Source of the DNA: Aphrocallistes beatrix
Lineage: Eukaryota; Porifera; Hexactinellida; Sceptrulophora; Aphrocallistidae
Direction: 5' to 3'
DNA: 64,000 nt
Assembly: GCA_963281255.1 (NCBI GenBank)
Contig: OY725496.1
Span: 1,426,001 to 1,490,000, forward strand
The position numbers and the translations under genes are program-made. How positions within the stretch are numbered: the first letter of the stretch is position 1; each line of letters opens with the position of its first letter. The notes beneath the pieces are model-generated. The model was not told where the DNA came from. It saw only the letters and a program-made list of their open reading frames with translations, and did not search any database. This document shows, piece by piece, positions 32,389 through 43,555 of the stretch.

Positions 32389-32885
32389 GTAACGAATTGA
32401 TTGAAGAAACTGCCGGGCGCAGAAGGCTGATTTTTGGCATGTGGGAGTCTTTTGGCTATGGCTCCAGTAAGTTCTGAGTTCAGAGCAAAATGTCGACTCA
32501 TCATGGAATTATGACGTCATTGTCACATTTTTAAAAGTTAAGCAACACAGTTATTCGGGCATAACTCAGCCATTATAGGAGATAGAAGGCTGAAATTTTA
32601 ATAGAATCTGTATACTAACATACCTCACATATGATGCGACTTTCATCAAAAAATGATGACTCATCACTTTGTTATGACGTCATCATTACGCATCAAAAAA
32701 ATTCTAAAATTGACAAATTTGGTGATTTTTCGAGTGATATCGATTAGCACAGTAGAACAGACATATTTAGAGATGTTATCTCCCTTATAATTAACCAATG
32801 TGACTCCAGGCGCCCGAAGGGATCCTCCGGCGGACACAAAGTGTCCGCCAGCCGCGCAGCGCAAGCAAGCGCGAAGCGCGCTTGT
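32302..32885 (+). mobile_element. Helitron-like repeat copy 9, complete
   Basis: 5' end TCCTTACTATTAAAACTCGA, then about 28 AT units (32329-32386), body, and hairpin end GAAGCGCGCTTGT. An inverted 5'-type end (CAATAATCGAGATTTAATAG) follows at 32901-32928, so this copy lies between two inverted 5' ends. Confidence 0.9.
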
Positions 32886-32945
32886 ATATATATATATATA
32901 CAATAATCGAGATTTAATAGTGAGGATATATCTATATATCTATAT

Positions 32946-33440
32946 ATCTGTAACGAATTGATTGAAGAAACTGCCGGGCGTAGAAAGCTAATTTTTGGCA
33001 TGTGGGAGTCTTTTGGCTATGGCTCCAGTATGTTCTGAGCTCAGAGTAAAATGTCGACTCATCATTGAATTATGACGTCATTGTCACATTTTTAAAAGTT
33101 GAGCAACAGAGTTATTCGAGCATAACTCAGCCATTATAGGGGATAGAAGGCTGAAATTTTAATAGAATATGTATGCTATCATACCTCACATATGATACAA
33201 CTCTCATCCAAATATGATGACTCATCTTTCGTTATGACGTCATCATTACTCATCAAAATTTTAAAAATTGACAATTTGGTGATTTTTAATGCGATATCGA
33301 TTATAATATTAGGACAGACGTATTTAGAGATGTTATTTCCCTTATAATTAACCAATGTGCCATCAGGCGACCGAAGGGAGCCTCCGGCGGACACAAAGTG
33401 TCCGCCTGCCGCGCAGCGCAAGCAAGCGAAGCGCGCTTGT
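32946..33440 (+). mobile_element. Helitron-like repeat copy 10
   Basis: Starts CTGTAACGAATTGATTGAAG after an AT-rich run and ends GCGCGCTTGT. The second hairpin is altered (GGCGACCGAAGGGAGCC). Confidence 0.88.
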
Positions 33441-33450
33441 ACTATATACC

Positions 33451-34065
33451 GCGCTTCGCTTGCTTGGGCTAGCGGACACTTTGTATTCGCCGGAAGAGCC
33501 CTTTGGGCGCCTGGAGTCACATTTATTAATAATAAGGGAGATAACATCCCTAAATACGCGTGTCCTACTGTTACAGGGTGGGGCATAAGTTCTGCAACAA
33601 GCTTCATTAGGTATAAAATTTCTTATACTGAAACAATCTTAGATATTATGGTCTTTAGAGATTGTAATTCAAATATCCTCAATGGTTTAAAAGATCTTTC
33701 GAGTCCAAGTCCTAGAACTGTGTTTTGTATGGTGAGTTTTTTAAATGATGCGTTACATTGACGTCATAACAGAGTGATGATAGACAGTTTCACATGTTAA
33801 AAATATTAATATACACATTCTATCAAAATTTCAGTTAGAGTTATAGTCGAAAAACTGAAATTTCAAATTATTAAAAAGGTGACAATGACGTCATAATTCC
33901 ATGAAGATTCGACATTTTCGTCTCAGCTCACAACTTTGTGGAGCCATAGCTAAAATACTCTCACATGGAAAAATTCAGCTTTTTGTGCCTGGCAGTTTCT
34001 TCAATCAATTCGTTACAGATATATATATATACTATAGTGTATTAATAGAGTTTTAATAGTAAAGA
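33451..34065 (-). mobile_element. Helitron-like repeat copy 11, interrupted
   Basis: Hairpin end GCGCTTCGCTTGCTT at 33451 and the 5' end near 34065 (TTAATAGAGTTTTAATAGTA). The one-armed element at 33574-33747 is inserted within it. Confidence 0.85.
33574..33747 (+). mobile_element. One-armed copy of the CAGGGTGG long-inverted-repeat family
   Basis: CAGGGTGGGGCATAAGTTCT after TA, then ACAAGCTTCATTAGGTATAA, as at 20158-20330. The second arm is missing. Confidence 0.75.
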
Positions 34066-34069
34066 TATA

Positions 34070-34180
34070 TCTATCTGTGAGAATTGATTGAAGAAACTGC
34101 CATGCACAGAAAGCTGATTTTTAGCATGTGGGAGTCTTTTGGCTATTGCTCCACTTCATCCTGAGCTCAGACGAAAACGT
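34070..34180 (+). mobile_element. Helitron-like repeat copy 12, truncated
   Basis: Starts CTGTGAGAATTGATTGAAGA and stops after CAGACGAAAACG, where a CATAGCC-type foldback arm begins. Confidence 0.75.
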
Positions 34181-34189
34181 TTGGATTTG

Positions 34190-35035
34190 AATGCGGTAGA
34201 AGATGGTTGAACTAATACATGTGCTTCTTGCTTGGGCCGTGCAGTGGTTAGGGCGTTTGAACACCGAGACTTAGGTCACGGGTTCTAACCTCGCCCTAGT
34301 CATTTGTATTTTTCTCTCACATTGCTTCTGCTATGTAACTGAGCCTAGCCATTATACGATTCCGCAATGGGTTATATTTGTGACATATTAGTTATTTTCC
34401 GCCATTTAACGGCACTTCTAAGTGTTTATAATATAAAATCTTTCTCATAGAACTGAGCAGTGAATGAGTTGATGCGGAAAATTTAGAATTTTTTTATGGA
34501 AGGTTGCTACATTCCAGCGTTGCTATGGAAACGTTTTTCTGTCAGTTGGTGTCATAATTTGAAAACCACAATAAATTGGCATTCAAATTTGACCCTATTT
34601 GTAGGCAATAGACTACTTCATATTAAGCGATAATATAATTTCTAAGTCAATGGTTTACAAGTTGTCCGACAAATTTTTATTCTGACCAAAAAGATAAATT
34701 GTCTAATAACTCATCAACCTTTGAATTTAGACGTAGAAATCTATAATTGCTTAATAAGAAGTAGTAAATAGGCAATCAAATGATGGTAACTTAGAATGCT
34801 TAGCTATTAAGGTTTTCAGGATATAACCCAAACTGACCCAAATACGTTTGCATAGCAATGCTGGAATGTAGCAACATTCCACGAAAAAATAAAAGTGTAT
34901 ATTATAAACACATAGAAGTGCCTTTTAATGGCCTCTGAAATTCACAAAATATGAAACAAAAATAACTTATTTTGCAAATGATGACTAATCAAAATTTATT
35001 AACGGATATGGGTACTTTGACACCATATTTGCTGC
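34190..35035. mobile_element. CATAGCC-type foldback, diverged, ends missing
   Basis: The left half carries GCGGTAGAAGATGGTTGAAC and AGGTTGCTACATTCCAGCGT. The right half carries the complement (GCTGGAATGTAGCAACATTC). It ends near GGGTACTTTGACACCATATT. A SINE-like piece is inserted at 34232-34330. Confidence 0.75.
34232..34330 (+). mobile_element. tRNA-derived SINE head
   Basis: The A-box-like TGCAGTGGTTAGGGCG lies at the expected place and the B-box-like GGTTCTAACCTCG about 45 bases later. The outer bases GGGC and GCCC could pair as an acceptor stem. The anticodon arm is poor and a T-rich, non-tRNA tail follows. It is a tRNA-like pol III promoter region rather than a working tRNA gene. Confidence 0.65.
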
Positions 35036-35890
35036 AAGCTCTAAATTGATTCATTTGAGTGTGTAGTTTTTGAAATTGATGTAAGATTTCATTAACTCTG
35101 ATGGTTTTAATTTATTGGGTTCCATTAATTAACCCGTTTTTACTACTTATGATGCAAAGCAATATGGCTTTCCAATAGCTTTGGCCATGCAGTGTATTTG
35201 AACTTAATATGCATTATGCAATTTGTGGATTATACTTTAACAGCCCAGCTTTAACAGCTGTTATACTTTAACTATATACTTATACTTATAGTTATACTTA
35301 TACTTTAACAGCTGTTAAAAGTCGACAATTACGTTCACTTACAAATCTATTTAGATGATTTGGAAAGTCTACAATTGGGGAACATGAATAATTAGAGAAC
35401 TCGACAGTTAGCGAGAACTTTAGTATATTTTCTTTATTAATTTCTTGTTCCAGTAGCAAAGCAAATGAAAATGATATTTTGTTGGGTCTTAAAGTGGTGG
35501 CTTAATAATCTCAGCATAATTTAGTAGAATCATTTATATATTTAACATTGAGTGATAACGTCGCGGTCTAAAATTTAATCGCAAACATCTAAGCTGGACA
35601 ATGTCCAACTGAATTGTGATGAAATTTCTTTCATATGAGGATATGAGGAAATTCGGTAACATTGGTCGATTACGAAAATTTTAAAAATAACCTTGTTTTA
35701 TGCAAATAACTTGTTTAACATTCTTATTCTCCGCTTAAAACCCCCTAAAAGTCCCTATACGGTACTGATCATCATTCTACTTTTTAGTTTAATACATTGA
35801 AGGGATCTTTATGCACCACTAATTAATTTTTTAACTCTATTTTTGTATTCTATTCATCTAAAAAAATACTTGTCTTAGGCAATTTTAATT
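35036..35890. other. Intron 3 sequence without recognised features
   Basis: No gene is recognised. A short run of TATACTTATA/TTTAACAGCTGTTA repeats lies at about 35235-35325. Confidence 0.45.
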
Positions 35891-35899
35891 AATTTATAA

Positions 35900-36650
35900 T
35901 AACTCATATCGTAATTGGAATGGCTATGCATTCCCGATTGCTATAGAAACAAAAAATTGAATGTTTAAGCCATAACTTAAAAGGTATAGCACGTAGACAC
36001 TAAGAAATTATACCATTCAATCCGCAAGCTGTTACTTCCTAAATAATAATAATACTGTTCATGTGTTTATTTTCGATGCTCTCTGAGTTCTCTAGGATTT
36101 TGTCGCTCCTCATTACTTCTCTATAGATCGTGATAAAATTGTAGCTAACTCAGATAATGTTTAAAATAAATACATGAACAGTATTAGTAGCATGTAGGAA
36201 GTAATAATTTGCAGATTGAATGATGTAATATCTTTGATTCTGCGAGCTGTACCTTTGAGTTATGGCTTAAACATCCTATTTTTTATTTCCATAGCAACTG
36301 AGGAATGCGTAAACATTCCAATTTAGATTTCCATATTTTCAGGATTTAGGCTTTTCTATTGTTGCTCTCTCAAATTATCAAGCATTAGGAATGCAGATAA
36401 CGATGTTTAAAATCAGCTAGAGCAGCAGCACTTTCGTTCTATAAAGAGCCATAGCGCAATCACATGACGACAATTTTTGACAGCTGAAATGCATACCCTG
36501 ATATGATGTTTGTATATTGCAATAATTCATTTCAATGGTCTATTGTATGCCGTTTTGATTTTCGTTCTAATTAAACTTTGAACTGTGCCAAAACTTGCCC
36601 ACTATTTTTCATGCCTTCTCGCTGACATACAATATGCCAGTGTAATCATT
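35900..36650. mobile_element. CATGGCC-type foldback, diverged copy
   Basis: It matches the 23485-24580 foldback in order: ATGCATTCCCGATTGCTATA, GCACGTAGACACTAAGAAAT, the central ATTACTTCTCTATAGATCGT, then the inverted arm to GCCTTCTCGCTGACATACAA. The left terminal part is missing. Confidence 0.82.
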
Positions 36651-36717
36651 CGCGCTTTGGTTTCATTCTGTAGGTGTAAATTTAGTCCCAATTCAACACT
36701 TATGATATTATATACTA

Positions 36718-37072
36718 CAAGCGCGCTTCGCTTGCTTACACTTCGCGGCTGGCAGACACTTTGTGTCTGCCAAAAGCGTAATGATGGCGTCAAAACAGAG
36801 TGATGAGTAATAATTTTTTGATGATAGTTGTATCACATGTGAATAATATTAATATGCAGATTCTATTAAAATCTATCACCTAAAATGACTGAGTTATAGT
36901 TGAAAAACTGAAATTTCTAATATTAAAAAAGGTAACAATGGCGTCAGAATTCAATTCCATGATGAGTCGACATTTTCGCCTGAGTTCAGAACTTATTGGA
37001 GACATAGCTAAAAGACTCCCACATGCCAAAAATCATCTTTCTGTGCCTTGCAGAGTTTCTTCAATAAATTTG

Positions 37073-37124
<52 letters not shown>

Positions 37125-37149
37125 TAATCGAGTTTTAATAGCAAGGATA
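36718..37149 (-). mobile_element. Helitron-like repeat copy 13, internal deletion
   Basis: Hairpin end CAAGCGCGCTTCGCTTGCTT, with the second hairpin and following segment deleted. Body, (AT)n at about 37076-37120, and 5' end TTAATCGAGTTTTAATAGCA. Confidence 0.85.
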
Positions 37150-37613
37150 TTATTATGAACAAAAACACTCAGTCAGAATACTAAGAGCCTCAAAATTGCT
37201 AAAGGCCTTTTCCAGTCTTTAAAGGGCATCGTTTTATTTAAAGGGGAATTTTTGAACTAGCCTGCCTATCATTTTTATGCATTTTCGGTCCAATATGTTG
37301 CAATGTTACCATATGGCGTTGTGTACTTAATATTCGAAATTGACACTAATTTGTTAATAAATATTGAGTATGGACGAAAGCTACGTTTCTAGGATCGGGG
37401 AATCTAAATAGTTGTATTGGTTTAGATGGCTTTGAAATTTGAAGATTTGATAGGCACTAGCCTAGACTATATTCACATGTTTATTTCATAAAATTATTAC
37501 TTTAGCTATTTTGTTTCTTCGTTTCTTTATAGACATTTTATTATATTTTCAATTTCATTCTTCTAGTCTTGTATGCTTTCTTTTGACGTTACTTTTTACA
37601 TTTGTTTGTATAG

Positions 37614-37733
37614 GTCACATATATGTTAACCCAATTGATCAAACTTGTAATGCGACTATTGGTCCGTCTAGTCATTATGAAATAGAGGTTATAAATGATA
37701 ACTTAGAGAAAACTGATTCAACTATTGGACAAT
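37614..37733 (+). CDS. UBR4: UBR4-like gene, exon D
   Basis: A long T-rich acceptor (TTTGTTTGTATAG) precedes 37614 and the donor GTAAGT follows 37733. The length is 120 bp (40 codons), phase 1 on both sides. The product is HIYVNPIDQTCNATIGPSSH followed by YEIEVINDNLEKTDSTIGQ. In animal UBR4 the corresponding segment (acidic, GPFYVTNVLEI-like) also lies between the IMSS.G strand and the GGGVSVYYSH strand. The exon is short and diverged, so the call depends mainly on position, phase and the GPSSHYEIEVI fit. The 18-kb intron before it is the longest in the window. Confidence 0.82.
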
Positions 37734-37949
37734 GTAAGTTTTTTCTTTTTTGATATTTCACATATTTTATAACTTGTTTTACTTCATTTCTTATACAGAG
37801 TGACAATTCATATTGAAGGTCTACTATTTTATTCCATTTATTGATGGTGCTGTGAAATTATACAATCTAACTTTTGATTTATGTAGGGTCGTTAACCGAC
37901 TAACCTGAATTATGTGATTAACAAAATTTATCTGCCAATTTATATTAAA

Positions 37950-38440
37950 CAAGCGCGCTTCGCTTGCTTGCGCTGCGCGGCTGGCGGACACTTCGTGTCC
38001 GCCGGAGGATCCCTTCGGTCGCCTGGGGTCACATTGATTAATTATAAGGGAGAGAGCATCTCTAAATATGTCTGTCCTACTGTGAGAATCGATATCACTC
38101 GAAAAATCACCAAATTTGTCAATTTTTAAAATTTTGATGAGTAATGATGACGTCATAGCGAAGTGATGAGTCATCATTTTTTGATGATTGTTGCATCATA
38201 TGTGAGACGTGTTAGTATACAGATTCTATTAAAATTTCAGCCTTCTATCTCCTATATTGGCTGAGTTATGTCCGAATAACTGTGTTGCTTAACTTTTAAA
38301 AAGGTGACAATGACGTCATAATTCCATGATGAGTCGACATTTTGCTCTGAGCTCAGAATTACTGGAGCCATAGCCAAAAGACTCCCACATGCCAAAAATC
38401 AGCTTTCTGCGCCCGGCAGTTTCTTCAATCAATTCGTTAC

Positions 38441-38479
<39 letters not shown>

Positions 38480-38509
38480 AACATTAATCGAGTTTTAATA
38501 GTAAGGATA
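37950..38509 (-). mobile_element. Helitron-like repeat copy 14, complete and well preserved
   Basis: Hairpin end CAAGCGCGCTTCGCTTGCTT, stems GGCGGACAC/GTGTCCGCC, full body, (AT)n at about 38441-38473, and 5' end TTAATCGAGTTTTAATAGTA up to 38509. A good reference copy for the family. Confidence 0.92.
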
Positions 38510-40774
38510 ACTAATTATGATGTATAATGGCAGACAAAACACTACTGTAGGGTTTTCACATACCCACACCCCTAAACGATTCCTAGCTCCCTTGGACATT
38601 ATTAAATTTGAGGATTTGATTCAAATGCTAATTTGACGTGTTTTGTTGATTCTCAATGATTTCTGGATTTATACAGTTCAGAAAACAATGATTGAAGTGG
38701 GCGAACGATTTAATTCGCCATGGCAGACTTCTAAAATTCTCCACTACCATGTGTTGTTTTTGTTGGCCAACTTTATCATATTTTATAGCTAACCTTTTTC
38801 TATATTTATAATTTTCCATCGTGTTTATGGGCTGAACAAGAAACTCGATTTCCATTTTTATCCATCGATATGCAATTGTGTCACTTTTCAGTGTGCTTCC
38901 TATAGTATTAGTATAGTCGCATAGCTACTATACTAATAGTATAGGATGCACAGTACTAAAATGAGGATGTTCCGGTCATGCGAAATTCGTGTCCTGACCG
39001 GAGTTTAAGAGATATCGTCTTGAAATTTTAACAGGAGGTGCAAAGTGATATGGAAATGTGTACCTCGGTATACGATTTTTGATTTATGCTGAATCAGCAT
39101 GATGATACAGCATTTGTCACTGACCATTTCTCCTATATTAGCCAAAGTATAAATAGTAGAAACTTGATATTGATATGGAAGGTAGGCAATGGAGTCTACT
39201 AGATAGTATTAAAGTCTCCAATTGATCGGGGCGATATCCAAGGTGACAATGACGGATCAAAAATTTTTATCTCGTCATCATTTCATTTAATATTCAAAGT
39301 TCGATAACTCGAGTTAGAAAATAGATAGAAGTAAACATATGACGGATGAAATGTTCAACTTTAAACATTCTACAATATTATGATAACACCATCACCCTAA
39401 GGTGACGATGACGTCATCAAAATGCAAAATGGAAGCACACTTCCATTCCGTCTGTGGGGTTTTTTTTCATTCTACTTTTGACACAAATTTTTTTCAAATT
39501 CAACTGCATCTAATAGACTAAAAATTTGGATCAATTTGCCATTGGAATCTTTTCAATCTTAAAAAATGTAAAAAATTTTATCAATTTCGATTTTGACCCT
39601 AATAATTTTATTTATTCAATTTATATTACTTAACATCTTATAAATTGGTCCTGGATTACTTGAACTCAATTGCAACTAGTCAGCATTGTTAAATTAAAAC
39701 AGTTGAAAGGAGAAATTGAATGATTTTTGCATTTTTTAAATTAAACAAATTTGATATGAATATCTTTGGACCTTATTTTATGAACCGACGAATGCTACAC
39801 AAGGCTAATTATTCACCCCAATTTATTGCTTATTTTACAACAAGGTTGTTTTTAATTTATGAATATTCTTGTATGCAATTAATTCTCGCAAAACATTTAC
39901 TTACTATATTGTATAAGTTCAAATTATTCAAATCGTTTGCTTATTTTTTGCCAAAAAGCCTCGCCATGGGATTTTTTGCTGTTTTAATATGTAGCTATAA
40001 ATCTGTTCTTTACCGCAATACTTTTTTAATATTAGTTTAATCAGAACCAATCATTAGTCTTAATGTATTTGAATGTGCTAATTAACATAATTTCTTTTCC
40101 AAATTTGTGACTGAAAACTCTTGAGGGATGATTAAAGAATAATTTTGTATGTCTACAGCTTCGCCACAATCTGAAATGTTATTTTGTTCGGATGTTAAAG
40201 TGTTGAGAAATTCCATAATATGAGCTCTATCCTCTCAATTAGTTTGTCGATTGAAAAGTTTTAGGATATTTGATTGTTTTAACGTTCATTCATTTTCAAG
40301 TACTTGCCAAACTTATAGGTTATGATTAGACCCCAAAGTTTTTTTGTAAAACTGAGTATATAACTAAATCAAATATCTTTTGTGAGATATTTAACAAGTT
40401 GGGCAATTGTTTTACGAGAATATGGAAAGTTTTTAAAAGTTTTGGGCGTTAATTTCTCTCGCCGACATTATGATGCTCTCCACTCATCTAACCGATGAAC
40501 GATTGAAGATATGAAGTGGAACTTGGGATCATTCAGCTTAAATGGTAAGCTATCTTGGGTCATTGATCTACCTGCTTGATCCATACGTGCTGGATATTAA
40601 GAGCAGCGATATTAGAATAATCGAAAATCCGCTGTTCTAGTGTTACATTTTGTCGTTCTAAAATAGATGAGCGACAAACCTTGTAAGTTAACCTCGGTGC
40701 AAGTTTCGCAACAGATAGCTGTTCAGGGATGTAGCCTCAAATCCTACATATACTATTTAGTGATTATATCCCTA
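38510..40774. other. Intron 4 sequence without a gene
   Basis: No gene is recognised. It holds a 60-bp hairpin at 38892-38951 and body-like motifs of the Helitron-like repeat (AAGGTGACGATGACGTCATC) near 39400. The open stretch at 39720-40040 is AT-driven and has no recognised domain. Confidence 0.5.
38892..38951. repeat. Perfect-stem hairpin, about 25-bp arms
   Basis: CTATAGTATTAGTATAGT pairs with ACTATACTAATAGTATAG around a CGCATAGCT loop. The flanking TGTGC and GCACA extend the stem with one mismatch zone. Confidence 0.85.
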
Positions 40775-40984
40775 CTCATAGCCTACTCTAATAAATGCCT
40801 CACAGTAAAATAACCAAGAATGCAGTAATAGCCGAATGGATTAATACACGATTAGCCTAAAAGCGTTAACCATTCAAAATAGACATTAAGAATGTATTAC
40901 CAGCATACTATATAAACATATGCATCAGAATACAAATATATCCTTTGCCAAAATTTCTATTAGTCATTATATCATTGCGTAACA
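40775..40984. mobile_element. CATAGCC-type foldback, partial arm
   Basis: CATAGCCTACTCTAATAAAT and GCCTCACAGTAAAATAACCA match the terminal region of the foldback at 27585. It ends where a hAT end begins. Confidence 0.65.
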
Positions 40985-41080
40985 CAGCGGTTCTCAAACT
41001 TTTTATCATTATGTACCCTTCAAGCAGGATCTTATGTGTATTGTTCCCTTAAAATGGACAACCTTACATTGTAAATATTA
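40985..41080. mobile_element. hAT-type terminal fragment
   Basis: It begins CAGCGGTTCTCAAACTTTTT and then ATGTACCCTTC, the typical start of Charlie-type hAT elements. No partner end is found. Confidence 0.6.
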
Positions 41081-41081
41081 C

Positions 41082-41308
41082 TAGCGCGCTTCGCTTGCTT
41101 TCGCTGCGCGGCTGGCGGACACTTTGTGTCCGCCGGAGACACCTTACGGGCGCCTGTGGTCACATTGATTAATTATAGGGGACATTCGCTTGCTTGCTTG
41201 CGCTGCGTGGCTGGAGGACACTTTGTTTCCGCCGGAGGCGCCCTGAGGGCGCCTGGGACATCGATTAATTATAAGGGAGAGAACATCTCTAAATACGTCT
41301 GTCCATAG
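41082..41308 (-). mobile_element. Two partial Helitron-like hairpin ends in tandem
   Basis: 41082-41184 and 41187-41308 each carry the first hairpin, GGCGGACAC or its variant, and the second hairpin, then GATTAATTATA. Both stop before the body proper. The second breaks off at CGTCTGTCC, where a CATAGCC foldback piece starts. Confidence 0.8.
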
Positions 41309-41525
41309 CCTACTACATACAGGCCATTTCACTACTTTAGACCAGGGATAAGATAAAGTCCAGTTTTTAATACAATGAAATTTAACACAATATCATTTTG
41401 ATATATTTAATATCGTGTAATTATACATCCTCTACCCACAATAATGATATTACTGACTACTGGCATAATTTAGTTGACGGACAAGGAGTACTACATAAAT
41501 ATATAGGTGTATATATTTACATATA

Positions 41526-41963
41526 CAGTCGAACCTGCTATAACGGCCACTCTATATAACGGCCACCTGTCTATAGCGGTCACCAATGAACAGTCCCGTC
41601 CGAAATTCCATAATATTGAACCTGTGTATTGCGGTCACCTGCTCAACGCGGCCAGCGGCCACCCGTTTGTAGTACCTTACTGACCCTGAAACTGTGTATA
41701 ACGGCCATCACCTGTCTATAACGGCCACTACCTGTCTATAACGGCCATCATCTTTTTCACCTTTTTATTTGTTTATTACAGGACCTGTTGCGTTCGATAA
41801 ACAAGTTTCATGTAATTACTTTAGGTAATGGAACTACATGTACATAGTAACTATGTTTCATTCTAGATAGGGTTAAGACAATCACCTGTATATAACGGTC
41901 ACCTGTGTATAACGGCCAATTTTGTCCAGTCCCTTGGGTGGCCGTTATATACAGGTTCCACTG
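41526..41963. mobile_element. pogo/Tigger-type MITE
   Basis: Ends CAGTCGAACCTGCTATAACG and, inverted, CAGTGGAACCTGTATATAAC, with TA on both sides. Many TATAACGGCCAC units lie near both ends. No coding sequence. Confidence 0.9.
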
Positions 41964-42059
41964 TATTAATTAGAGGTAAGTTTAAGTATCTTCCTTTGAG
42001 TATCTTTGGGACAAGAGGTGATAAAAGTAATATTCTTGGCCTTGTTGTTGAGTAAACAG

Positions 42060-42791
42060 TTACTTGAAGTCATTAAAATACAACGTAGCATATCTTCCGT
42101 CAATACAGCAATCAGTACACTCAAAAGCCCAATCCTCACATTCTTCATCCTCAATTTTTAGAATAGCAGCATCATCTAAATGCTCCAGGTGCGTATCGAA
42201 ACTGGGCGAGTGGACACATGTGTCATCAACAAATTCCTCTACATTCGGACACCCTCGTACAGCCTGGTCTACCGCTCGCTGATAGGTAGCCTGTGAGTTT
42301 GACAATCCAAAAGGCATGCGGTTGAATTCAAACTGGCCGCGCGTTGAAACAAACGCAGTAAACTCCCTATGCTTTTCCTTCACAAGCACGCTCCAGTATG
42401 CGGATGCCCCATCCAGTGTAGAGAATACAGTTGCCCCTCCCATACGATCGAAAACATCTCGGGGATCCGGCATCGGATAGGCATCTCGCTTCGTCACATC
42501 GTTGAGATCCCGGTAATCTACGGCAAATCGATGGGTCCCGTTCTTTTTCTTCACTAAGATCACTCGACTCGCCCAAGAGGAAGAAGAGGGACGTATGATC
42601 CCATTCTCGAGCATTTCATCTATCTGCTTGAATACCTCCGCCCCAATTTCCGGAGAAACACGCAACGGCCGGCTTCTGGTCGGCCGCTCATCCAGAAGAG
42701 TGATAACGTGTCCCGCGGTTCCAATTTCGCGAAAACGTCTTTCCATCTCGACAGCAACTTGCAAGTTGGATTTTCTTGAGACTTGGTCCAT
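42060..42791 (-). mobile_element. Ty3/gypsy reverse transcriptase fossil, broken
   Basis: A minus-strand fragment of an LTR-retrotransposon polymerase. Reverse transcriptase landmarks in order are VILVKKKNGTHRFAVDYRDL, TVFSTLDGASAYW, FNRMPFGLSNSQATYQR and the EEFVDD active-site region. No LTR, integrase or gag is seen beside it. Its upstream border abuts the truncated Tc1 at 42792. It is a broken piece of an old copy. Confidence 0.85.
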
Positions 42792-43555
42792 ATTCCTACA
42801 GTCCCTCTATTTAACCAGATAGAGCATTCATCGGTGAAGAAAACATTTTCCCATTCCCTCTTTTTATGAATTTTATACCATTCAACTCTCTTTTTTGCAG
42901 TTTCATCGGTAATGAATGGTCCAATAACAGGGGATCTAAAGTCAAATCCACACGAGAGTCGCTCGATAGACAGTCGACTTGGATGGGGTATCTGTGAACT
43001 TAGATGAAAGGTTTGCGTGGAGAGAACGTGTGGACATCTTCGGATTACAGTTTAAAGGTCTTATAATTGATTGTTTTTGTGAATATGTAATAACTTTCGG
43101 CCGTCCACTAACACTCTTGTGTTGTAAGCTTTTCCCTTCACGAACCATAGATTTTATGCGAAAAACTGTTCTTATCGGTATCCGCGTTCTTCGAGAAATT
43201 TCAGTTGGGATGTGATTCCTGCATCGATTAGAGTTTTTACCTTCTTCCTCTGTTCTAATTGAGTCATTCTAAGGCTTAATAAAGGTGAATAATCTAAAAA
43301 CATGCCAATTAATACTCAAGTGATCAGCTTCGGCGAGCTGAAAAATCCAAATTGTACTTTTTAGTAGACACTCTTTTGGTTGATGGAGTATCTACTCAAT
43401 TGGTATATAAAAAATTCAATTGAACTTGATAAATGTCATGAGAAATATCATCGCATAAAATTTCAAGTGAAACAATGATTGAAAACTACATCAAATTCAA
43501 TAGGCACATGATTCATGTTACTATAATTGATTGCCAATACTTTTGAAACACACTG
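42792..43555 (-). mobile_element. Tc1-like DNA transposon #4, left part missing
   Basis: The right end, inverted, is CAGTGTGTTTCAAAAGTATT with TA at 43556-43557. The terminal repeat is that of Tc1 #1. The minus strand shows the N-terminal half of the transposase: VREGKSLQHKSVSGRPKVIT (42942-43148), then PVIGPFITDE and FFTDECSIWLN with the first catalytic aspartate. The C-terminal half and the left end are missing, replaced by the Ty3/gypsy fossil. Confidence 0.85.

Noticed and set aside
32179-32504. Open frames with IYIYIY tails
   Set aside because: They run through the (AT)n tract and the repeat body. Copies in both orientations give the same false protein.
32302-32928. The Helitron-like repeat as a terminal-inverted-repeat transposon
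   Set aside because: Only this copy is bounded by inverted 5' ends. Most copies have the 5' end on one side and the hairpin end on the other, so the arrangement here is better explained by neighbouring copies.
34232-34300. Possible functional tRNA gene
   Set aside because: The anticodon arm does not fold well and the B box deviates from the consensus, so it is called a SINE head.
39720-40040. A 106-residue open frame in intron 4
   Set aside because: It is AT-driven, rich in F, L, I and Y, has no recognised domain and no splice context in the UBR4 frame.
41126-41332. Open frames over the Helitron-like hairpins (CLRCAAGGHFVSAGG type), repeated at many places
   Set aside because: The same short peptide appears wherever the GC hairpin occurs, on either strand and in varying frames. 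It reflects the palindromic DNA, not a gene.
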